Part shown: positions 7,342-13,763 of the stretch, one piece after another
How positions within the stretch are numbered: position 1 is the stretch's first letter
How the letters are laid out: each line of letters opens with the position of its first letter
Origin: Myxococcota bacterium
GTDB lineage: Bacteria; Myxococcota_A; Polyangia; HGW-17
Direction: 5' to 3'
Assembly: GCA_018821305.1 (NCBI GenBank)
Contig: JAHJMN010000096.1
Span: 1 to 34,399 of the forward strand
Length of the DNA stretch: 34,399 bases
Notes under the pieces: model-generated
Seen by the model: the letters and a program-made list of their open reading frames with translations, nothing else
Databases searched by the model: none
Told to the model about the DNA's origin: nothing
Program-made: the position numbers and the translations under genes

Positions 7342-8795
7342 TTAGAATTCTCTTCCCGACGGTTATTGCTGCTATGGCCGGAATTATTGCTTTTTTTATC
7401 CGGAGTAATACATGGCGTCGTGCACTTCTGGTTACAACTGCATCGGTACATCTTGTTTTTTCCTTTTATCTTGGTGCGATCAAGCCAATCAAAGCCGGGT
7501 GGATTGGCACAGACAGCCTGTCGGTAATTTTTCTTGTTACCGTTTCCCTTATGTTCTTTGCTGCGGCGGTGTACAGCATATTTTATCTAACTGCAGATCG
7601 TCACCATGAGCCGGAAAACGCCAGCCGCTACCTGAGTTCTACACCTGAATCAATCTACACCGGCTGTATGCTTTTGCTTTTAAGCACCATGACGCTGGCT
7701 GTTACCGCAAGGCATTTTGCTCTTCAATGGGTTTCAATCGAAGCGACGACTTTAGCCAGTGCGCCCCTCATTTATTTTCATCGCTCGAGCCGAAGCCTTG
7801 AGGCAGCCTGGAAGTACCTGATAATTTGCTCCGTTGGCATCGCAATAGCCCTCATGGGATTGTTTTTCCTGAGGATGACGAGTCCGAAAGTTTCAGAATT
7901 CACTGTGGATGCCTTCGTTGCCGCTGGAAGCTCCCTGGATAAGAAATGGCTCAGTGCAGCCTTCATCATTATACTTGTTGGTTACGGTACAAAAATGGGT
8001 CTTGCACCGCTGCATACCTGGCTTCCCGATGCCCACAGTGAAGCTCCGGCGCCTGTGAGTGCGCTTTTATCCGGCGCTCTCCTTAACTGTGCATTTTTAG
8101 GAATAATGCGTGTTCACCAGGTTGCAAACGCGGGTGGCATTGGCGTTATGGCGAGTGAACTACTCGTGATGTTCGGTATTTTTTCCATTGGCCTTGCCAC
8201 GGTTTTCATATTGAGGCAGCCGGATTTCAAACGTCTTTTGGCCTATTCCAGCGTTGAAAATATGGGAATTATCGCCCTCGGTGTAGGAGTTGGTGGTGGT
8301 GCAGTTTTTGGGGGTCTTTTCCATGCGGTAAACCACAGCCTTGTGAAAGTAGCGCTGTTTTTAGCCGCAGGAAACATCCTCGCACGGTACGGAACCCGGG
8401 AATCCTCAAAAGTACGCGGACTTGCATCCATAATGCCTACCACAGCTTTTATCTGGACCATGGGGCTTATTGCCATAACCGGGACGCCACCTTTCGGTAC
8501 TTTCATGAGTAAATTCACAATTCTCAAGACCATGACGGCAAAAGGCATGTGGTCTTTAACTGCGTTTTTTATGGCATTTCTAGTTATCATCTTTGCAGCT
8601 ATGTCATACATCGTCCTGAAAATGGTTTTCACACCCCCACCACCAGAGATGCCTGAAAAACCCGAGAGGACACTGAGCTGGATCATGCCGGTTATTTTAC
8701 TCGTCACGGCATTGGCTGCAGGTATCTATATGCCTGAAATTGTAAGAAATCACCTTGAGCAGGCATCTGCTCTTTTCGGAGGTGGACTGAAATGA
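7338..8795 (+). CDS. ehrD: Ehr complex membrane subunit, HyfF/NuoM-N-like antiporter-type
   Basis: A 485-residue multi-spanning protein of the NuoM/NuoN/HyfF group, the second antiporter-like subunit of the complex. Landmarks are LQWVSIEATTLASAPL (Glu in helix 5), GYGTKMGLAPLHTWLPDAHS (channel Lys) with APVSALLSGALL, RLLAYSSVENMGIIALG, and FHAVNHSLVKVALFLAAG with the second Lys and His. Its end overlaps ehrL in an ATGA junction. Two antiporter-type subunits (this and ehrA) imply two ion channels, as in Hyf, so a substantial ion-pumping capacity is inferred. No residue expected for the channel looks replaced. Which ion is moved cannot be read from the sequence. Confidence 0.88.
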   Translation: MIRILFPTVIAAMAGIIAFFIRSNTWRRALLVTTASVHLVFSFYLGAIKPIKAGWIGTDSLSVIFLVTVSLMFFAAAVYSIFYLTADRHHEPENASRYLSSTPESIYTGCMLLLLSTMTLAVTARHFALQWVSIEATTLASAPLIYFHRSSRSLEAAWKYLIICSVGIAIALMGLFFLRMTSPKVSEFTVDAFVAAGSSLDKKWLSAAFIIILVGYGTKMGLAPLHTWLPDAHSEAPAPVSALLSGALLNCAFLGIMRVHQVANAGGIGVMASELLVMFGIFSIGLATVFILRQPDFKRLLAYSSVENMGIIALGVGVGGGAVFGGLFHAVNHSLVKVALFLAAGNILARYGTRESSKVRGLASIMPTTAFIWTMGLIAITGTPPFGTFMSKFTILKTMTAKGMWSLTAFFMAFLVIIFAAMSYIVLKMVFTPPPPEMPEKPERTLSWIMPVILLVTALAAGIYMPEIVRNHLEQASALFGGGLK

Positions 8796-10282
8796 TACCA
8801 CGTACTTTACGAAATGGAGTCAGTGTTGCCTTCTGTGAGATTCCGGTTTTCAGCGCCGATGAATTCCGGTACATCCTTTCTGAATATATCAGCGGCATGT
8901 GCCATGTATCCTCTTTCTTCGCCATGCCCGATGGCGACAATTACACAATTATTGCAGTCCTTTCCAACCCGGATATGAGCACTATTGAAGTCTTCCGTAC
9001 GATGGTGGGAACGGAGTATCAATCCCTCACTCCTGCGGTTCCCGAACTTCACTGGTTTGAGCGTGAAATATACGAGCAGTGGGGAATTGTACCTGCAGGA
9101 CACCCGTGGCTGAAACCCATCCGTTTTCATGAAAACTACGCAAATCCATCAGGACAGGAAGTTATTCCAGGAGTTACAGATTATTACCGTATTGAGGGCG
9201 CTCAGGTGCATCAGGTAGCTGTGGGTCCGGTTCATGCGGGAATTATTGAGCCCGGTCATTTCCGCTTCCAGTGCCATGGGGAGACCGTTTTTCATCTTGA
9301 AATAGAGCTCGGATATCAGCATCGGGGCATTGAACGGGCAATTTTAAGAAACAAAGCCCGGATCCCGTTTCTGATGCAGACAGCAGCAGGGGATACAACC
9401 ATCGGTCACACAAGTGCATGGGCCATGGTCATGGAGGGGTTGACTCATACTAAAACTGCTCACCGGGCCGATTCAATTCGTGCCATAGCTCTTGAACTGG
9501 AGCGACTGGCAAATCATGTGGGGGACCTTGGTGCTCTCGGTACTGACATCGGTTATCTTCCCACGTCATCATATAATGGACGTATCCGCGGTGATTACCT
9601 TAATATGACGGCAATGCTTTGTGGAAACCGCTTTGGACGCAATCTAGTTCGCCCCGGCGGTGTTCTGTATGATATGGATACCGACCTGATTGAGAAACTG
9701 AGGGCGAAACTGGCGGAAATTTATGATGACACCATTTCCTCCGTAGAGCTTTTGTGGCAGACACCGAGCGTTATGGCCCGATTCGAAAACACTGGAACCG
9801 TTTCCGCCCAGGCGGCACGAGAGACCGGACTTGTGGGCGTTGCCGCAAGGGCCTCGGGAATTTGTCGCGATGTGCGCACCGATCTGCCCTTTGGAGCATA
9901 CGTTGGGCATCAGATGAATCCGGTAACTTTTACTTCGGGGGATGTGAGGGCCCGGGCAGGAGTGCGCTGGTTTGAGGTAAAAAACTCAGTGAAATTCATT
10001 CAGGAAGAACTGGAAGCCATGGCTCCTTCCGGTGAAATCATGTCAAATCCCGGAAATGTGGCAGGCGACAGCATCTGCATTGCCCTCACGGAAGGCTGGC
10101 GGGGAGAAATATGTCATACGGCGATTACCGATTCTGCTGGAGCTCTGAGGCATTATAAAATTGTTGATCCGTCTTTTCACAACTGGTTCGGATTGGCTCT
10201 TGCGCTGCGGGATCAGGAAATTTCAGATTTTCCGCTTTGTAATAAGAGTTTCAACCTGTCCTACTGCGGACATGATCTGTAG
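8792..10282 (+). CDS. ehrL: Ehr complex large subunit, NuoC-NuoD/HyfG-like without Ni-binding cysteines
   Basis: A 496-residue fusion. Residues ~15-125 are the NuoC-like 30 kDa domain (PELHWFEREIYEQWGI, then GHPWLKP). Residues ~130-496 are the large-subunit domain shared by NiFe hydrogenases and NuoD (HLEIELGYQHRGIE, ALELERLANHVGDLG, GGNR-type and RPGGV loops). In true hydrogenases the first cysteine pair precedes a conserved His. Here the matching stretch is AAGDTTIGH, residues 198-206, with Ala199 and Thr202 in place of Cys. The C-terminal CxxC is replaced by SYCGHD (489-494), leaving only Cys492 at a shifted place. Loss of these ligands is the known hallmark of Ehr complexes, as opposed to hydrogenases 3 and 4. 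The substrate is therefore probably not H2. No hydrogenase maturation gene is in the window, which fits. Confidence 0.9.
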   Translation: MIPRTLRNGVSVAFCEIPVFSADEFRYILSEYISGMCHVSSFFAMPDGDNYTIIAVLSNPDMSTIEVFRTMVGTEYQSLTPAVPELHWFEREIYEQWGIVPAGHPWLKPIRFHENYANPSGQEVIPGVTDYYRIEGAQVHQVAVGPVHAGIIEPGHFRFQCHGETVFHLEIELGYQHRGIERAILRNKARIPFLMQTAAGDTTIGHTSAWAMVMEGLTHTKTAHRADSIRAIALELERLANHVGDLGALGTDIGYLPTSSYNGRIRGDYLNMTAMLCGNRFGRNLVRPGGVLYDMDTDLIEKLRAKLAEIYDDTISSVELLWQTPSVMARFENTGTVSAQAARETGLVGVAARASGICRDVRTDLPFGAYVGHQMNPVTFTSGDVRARAGVRWFEVKNSVKFIQEELEAMAPSGEIMSNPGNVAGDSICIALTEGWRGEICHTAITDSAGALRHYKIVDPSFHNWFGLALALRDQEISDFPLCNKSFNLSYCGHDL

Positions 10283-10298
10283 GGATGGGGAGGTAAAG

Positions 10299-10388
10299 AT
10301 GACCTTTGAAATAAGTCAGTTCAGTTTGTGTCCCATAATATTCAAGGGAAGCACAAAAGCTCCGGGACAGGAGAGATGTTATGCTTAA
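10299..10388 (+). CDS. Possible 29-codon ORF between ehrL and ehrS
   Basis: The 98-base gap between ehrL and ehrS is long for an operon whose other genes overlap or almost touch. It contains an ATG at 10299 preceded by GGGGAGG (10287-10293), the best ribosome-binding site of the cluster. The ORF runs 29 codons (MTFEISQFSLCPII, one Cys, Lys/Gly/Gln-rich end) and its TAA overlaps the start of ehrS by eight bases. It has no transmembrane segment and I recognise no family. It may be a real small subunit, a leader peptide that couples translation of ehrS, or chance. Confidence 0.4.
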   Translation: MTFEISQFSLCPIIFKGSTKAPGQERCYA

Positions 10389-11139
10389 AACCTTAAGAGC
10401 CCGAATGAAACAGGGTTATCGCACGAGTAATTATCCCGCCACTGACCCGGTTTTGCCGGATCGCTTTGTGGGACTCCCAGTCATTAGTCAGTCCCTTTGT
10501 AAAGCAAACTGCAGCAAATGTATTGAAGTTTGCCCTCAGGGAGCTTTGAGCCGTGTTGATGAAGACAAAATAGCTCTTGATATGGGACTGTGCCTCTTTT
10601 GTGGGGAGTGCATGACCGTTTGTAGTGAAAAAGCGATTACTTTCAGTCGTGATTACCGTCTTGCTGCTCGAAAGCGTGAGGATCTGTATATTTCCGGGGA
10701 AACCTTCCGCCTTGCCGAGCAACTGGATAAAAAAGCAATAAGCCTTTTCGGGCATTCTCTGAAACTGCGCCAGGTGAGTGCTGCTGGCTGTAATGCCTGT
10801 GAAGCTGACACTAACGTTTTAGGTACCCTGACTTTTGATTTATCCCGATTTGGAATCCAGTTCGTTGCTTCTCCACGCCATGCGGACGGAATTCTTGTGA
10901 CGGGGCCCGTAAGTCAGAACATGGCGCTGGCCCTTAAAAAGACCTATGATGCTGTGCCACCTCCAAAACTGGTGATCTGTGTTGGAAGTTGTGCTATAAG
11001 TGGTGGCCCCTTTGCTCAGAATCCTGAAGTAAATAATGGAGCAGGCGCAATTGTCCCTGTGGACCTCTATATTCCCGGCTGTCCTCCACACCCGTGGACT
11101 ATCCTCGACGGCCTCCTCCGCCTCCTTGGCCGCATTTGA
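10381..11139 (+). CDS. ehrS: Ehr complex small subunit, ferredoxin plus NuoB-like (HyfH-HyfI fusion)
   Basis: A 252-residue soluble protein. The N-terminal half is a double [4Fe-4S] ferredoxin domain with cysteines 40, 44, 47, 51 and 71, 74, 77, 81 (CKANCSKCIEVCP and CLFCGECMTVC). The C-terminal half is NuoB/HycG-like: GCNACE (137, 140), CVGSCAISGGPF (204) and IPGCPPHPW (234) supply the four ligands of the proximal [4Fe-4S] cluster. All twelve ligands are intact, so electrons can still flow through this subunit to a site next to the large subunit although the NiFe ligands are gone. HyfH and HyfI are separate proteins in E. coli; here they are joined. ACAGGAG precedes the ATG. No obvious terminator hairpin follows the stop. 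Confidence 0.9.
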   Translation: MLKTLRARMKQGYRTSNYPATDPVLPDRFVGLPVISQSLCKANCSKCIEVCPQGALSRVDEDKIALDMGLCLFCGECMTVCSEKAITFSRDYRLAARKREDLYISGETFRLAEQLDKKAISLFGHSLKLRQVSAAGCNACEADTNVLGTLTFDLSRFGIQFVASPRHADGILVTGPVSQNMALALKKTYDAVPPPKLVICVGSCAISGGPFAQNPEVNNGAGAIVPVDLYIPGCPPHPWTILDGLLRLLGRI

Positions 11140-11181
11140 TCTGCAATGTTATGTTCTCAATAATTCAATAATGACACATTT

Positions 11182-11209
11182 TTGATTTTTTGGGTTTTCA
11201 AATTACAAT
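11182..11209 (+). promoter_or_regulatory. Candidate promoter of the TSP1-repeat gene
   Basis: TTGATT (11182-11187) and TACAAT (11204-11209) are 16 bases apart and match the -35 and -10 consensus in five and four or five positions. The stretch is AT-rich and lies about 60 bases before the start codon, in the 128-base gap that separates the Ehr cluster from the secreted protein gene. A separate promoter agrees with the change of function. Confidence 0.4.
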
Positions 11210-11267
11210 TAACACGGTATAAAAAGATCGGTGTTGTAAACTTTTGAATATAAAAAAGGAGGAGCCA

Positions 11268-12515
11268 ATGGCGGGTTTAACAGGTTTTAGAGTCAGGAAT
11301 TTCATTTTATTCAGTGCTTTCACGCTTACAAGTCTTGGATTTGTTTCTACTTCTCAAGGGGCAGTTTTTAACTGGACAATTTCTTCATGGTCCGAATGTA
11401 CTGCTGTTTGTGGTGGTGGAACCCAGACAAGAACTGTGGTCTGTGTGGACGGATCCGGAAATATCGTCTCTGACACTCTATGTGGTAATCCCAAACCAGT
11501 GGAATCTCAGGTCTGCAATACGGACCCCTGTAATTACAGTTGGGGTGTTTCGCCTTGGTCAGAATGCAGCACTTCCTGCGGCGAGGGAACACAAACCAGG
11601 GATATTTACTGTATCTGGGTTGATACCATGACCCTTGTTGACGATTCCATGTGCCTTGTTGCCACCAGACCAGCAGAAACTCAAGTCTGCACTGGTACAA
11701 ACTGCGCGTATGCATGGGTTTCGGAAAGCTGGTCAGCCTGCAGCCAGGTCTGTGGTGAGGGAACCCAGAATCGCAATGTGATGTGTGTTGAATCAGCTTC
11801 GGGTAATTCAGTTGATGAATCCAATTGCACAGATCCGAAACCAGTAACGGAGCAGATATGTACCGGAACCGAATGTACATACAGTTGGGCAGTTTCTGAA
11901 TGGAGCGATTGTTCTGAAGAATGCGGCGGTGGCGTAGCTTATCGCGATATATACTGTATCCAGTATGAAACAAATACACTTGTGCATAGCGATCTTTGTG
12001 ATCCTTTGACTATTCCAGCGGAAGAAATGGACTGCAATACTGACCCATGTCCGGGAACTTATACCTGGGCCGTTGGAGAATGGGGTGAATGTGAAGCATT
12101 GTGTCTGCCGGATGCTCCGGATGCTCAGACAAGGGAAGTTTACTGCATCGAAACAGAGTCCAATACTCTAGTGGAAAATGATTTATGTGATCTTCCAAGC
12201 AGACCCGAAGGCAGTCAGGATTGTGAAAGCGAAGATCCCTGCCCGGAATATGATTGGGAAGCTTCCGGCTGGTCAGTTTGTACCGAAGGGATTCAAACTC
12301 GAACTGTAAGTTGTAATGAAACTACTGAAGGAACAGAAGTTACAGATTCCCTGTGTGACTCAAGTACAAAACCCGCCGAAACACAGGAATGCACGCCCGA
12401 AGATGGCGATTCCGATGATGACGGTGGATGTTCCGCAAGTGGTAAATCCCGTGGCAGTATCATTTTCCTCCTTCTTCCCGCCATTATCTTCGCCCTCCGC
12501 CGCAGAAAATTCTAG
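11268..12515 (+). CDS. Secreted protein with six thrombospondin type-1-like modules and a C-terminal sorting tail
   Basis: A 415-residue protein. I use the ATG at 11268, preceded by AAGGAGGAG, not the in-frame TTG at 11244. A signal peptide (about residues 1-33) is followed by six ~55-residue modules, each starting W-x(5)-W-S-x-C or similar, with CGGGTQTR / CGEGTQTR, a Cys in the middle and a terminal C-x(4)-C or D-P-C. That is the WSxC...C.xG.xxR...C pattern of TSP1 domains, known from adhesive extracellular proteins. Module five has an insertion (LPDAPDAQTR) and module six has lost one Cys pair. A Glu/Asp-rich linker ends in DGGCSASGKSRG, a 12-residue hydrophobic helix and ALRRRKF. This Cys-hydrophobic-Arg tail is what MYXO-CTERM or GlyGly-type sorting signals look like. 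A surface adhesion role is inferred. Its TAG directly abuts repeat copy B. Confidence 0.85.
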   Translation: MAGLTGFRVRNFILFSAFTLTSLGFVSTSQGAVFNWTISSWSECTAVCGGGTQTRTVVCVDGSGNIVSDTLCGNPKPVESQVCNTDPCNYSWGVSPWSECSTSCGEGTQTRDIYCIWVDTMTLVDDSMCLVATRPAETQVCTGTNCAYAWVSESWSACSQVCGEGTQNRNVMCVESASGNSVDESNCTDPKPVTEQICTGTECTYSWAVSEWSDCSEECGGGVAYRDIYCIQYETNTLVHSDLCDPLTIPAEEMDCNTDPCPGTYTWAVGEWGECEALCLPDAPDAQTREVYCIETESNTLVENDLCDLPSRPEGSQDCESEDPCPEYDWEASGWSVCTEGIQTRTVSCNETTEGTEVTDSLCDSSTKPAETQECTPEDGDSDDDGGCSASGKSRGSIIFLLLPAIIFALRRRKF

Positions 12516-12827
12516 ACCGCTTCATGAGTAAAAGGATCGAAATTGGGAAATTGAATTAAAAATTGCGTTCTTTTCAATTATTAATTGATATTGAATGGTT
12601 ACGCCCTGATCCTGATCCTGAACCTGTTTACCTGACTGCCTGAGTCCCTGTTAAAGAAAATCAGATAATCAGGAAATCAGTAGCAGGAACAGGGAGGCAA
12701 TTTTTGCTTTGCAAAAATGCAAGGGGACAATCAGGTAGGCAATTTCGCGCAGCGGAATGCTTTAGAGGGGCTCTTTCCTGTAGCATTTCTTTAAACCGAG
12801 TCACAATCGTATTCCTCAGGAAGCGGT
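12516..12827 (+). repeat. TIR element family 1, copy B (complete)
   Basis: This is the most complete copy. The left end is ACCGCTTCATGAGTAA and the right end TTCCTCAGGAAGCGGT; with the other copies the consensus ends are ACCGCTTCCTGAGTAA and its reverse complement. Inside, GGATCGAAA..GGGAAA is followed by an AT-rich block, a CCTGATCCTG-rich arm, TTAAAGAAAATC at the centre, a CAGG-rich arm and CGAGTCACAATCGTATT. The two arms are complementary, so the element can fold on itself. Copy B alone carries inserted mini-hairpins (about 12695-12715 and 12740-12762). It begins one base after the stop codon of the upstream gene. Confidence 0.8.
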
Positions 12828-12832
12828 ATATA

Positions 12833-13075
<243 letters not shown>

Positions 13076-13098
13076 CTACTTCCTTCTGAAAAATGGGC

Positions 13099-13126
13099 AA
13101 AAAAAACCCCGGATTTACCGGGGTTT
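13099..13126 (-). terminator. Intrinsic terminator of the Lys-rich lipoprotein gene
   Basis: Read on the minus strand, a 9-bp perfect stem AAACCCCGG/CCGGGGTTT (13104-13126) with a five-base loop is followed by a run of eight T. It lies 21 bases after the stop codon of the gene at 13147 and is the clearest Rho-independent terminator in the window. Confidence 0.88.
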
Positions 13127-13146
13127 AATTGATCAACTAGACGTAA

Positions 13147-13677
13147 TTATTTCTTTTTACGTTTCTTGCCTTTTTTGTACTTAGTTTTGCCACCTTTGGA
13201 GGGCTTGTACTTTTTGTAGTAGTCATTGCGAAGATCTGTAGCTTTTTTGATACGATCTTTAAGATCTACTACGAGGTCTTTAATGGCTTTGTTTTCATGG
13301 GGTTTTTTACCATCAGTAACCTGAGTGCGATATTCTTTGTAAATATCGCGGACAACTTTAAGAAGGTTAACATCGTTGTTGCGGATTTTTTCAAGATCCT
13401 TGTTACCTGCTTTTACTTTGTCCATTTTGTCGGCAAATTCTTTAAACTCTTCAGTTTTTTTGCCCATGTCTTTTTTGTATTCGTCTTTTTTGGCTTCTTC
13501 CCATTTGTTAAGCCATGCAACGGTGTCCCAGTAATGCTTCTGAGCCTTGGACATTACTTCCCAGGTTTCTTCCTGGTATTTTTTGTAGTCCTTGCGGGCT
13601 TTTTCGCTGCTTGGGCCACAGCTGAGTACAACGAGTCCGAATACTGCTGCGAGTGATAAAACGATTACTTTCTTCAT
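13147..13677 (-). CDS. Lysine-rich helical lipoprotein of unknown function
   Basis: A 176-residue protein. I start it at the ATG ending at 13677, eight bases after AAAGGAGT; longer in-frame starts upstream include that ribosome-binding site and are unlikely. The signal ends in the lipobox LVVLSC (Cys20). The mature part is almost wholly charged and helical, with many Lys, Asp and Glu in heptad-like spacing (about residues 25-155), so a coiled coil is likely. The last 20 residues are nearly all Lys, Gly and Arg, a strongly basic tail that could bind nucleic acid, lipopolysaccharide or peptidoglycan. I recognise no family. It is downstream of the SLC12-type transporter in the same direction, 86 bases away. 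Confidence 0.82.
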   Translation of the reverse strand: MKKVIVLSLAAVFGLVVLSCGPSSEKARKDYKKYQEETWEVMSKAQKHYWDTVAWLNKWEEAKKDEYKKDMGKKTEEFKEFADKMDKVKAGNKDLEKIRNNDVNLLKVVRDIYKEYRTQVTDGKKPHENKAIKDLVVDLKDRIKKATDLRNDYYKKYKPSKGGKTKYKKGKKRKKK

Positions 13678-13763
13678 AGATACTCCTTTCATTAAAATGT
13701 ACACTACAAAATTGCGAAACAGGGAATTGTTAACAGTTTGATCAATTGTTGTCCAGAAAAAAA

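Noticed and set aside
8792-10282. Calling the complex a hydrogen-evolving hydrogenase 3/4
   Set aside because: Both Ni-binding CxxC pairs are absent in the large subunit and there are no maturation genes, so Ehr-type is the better name.
10283-10380. A frameshift that joined ehrL to ehrS
   Set aside because: EhrL ends at the normal C-terminal motif and EhrS begins at its ferredoxin domain; nothing is missing at either end.
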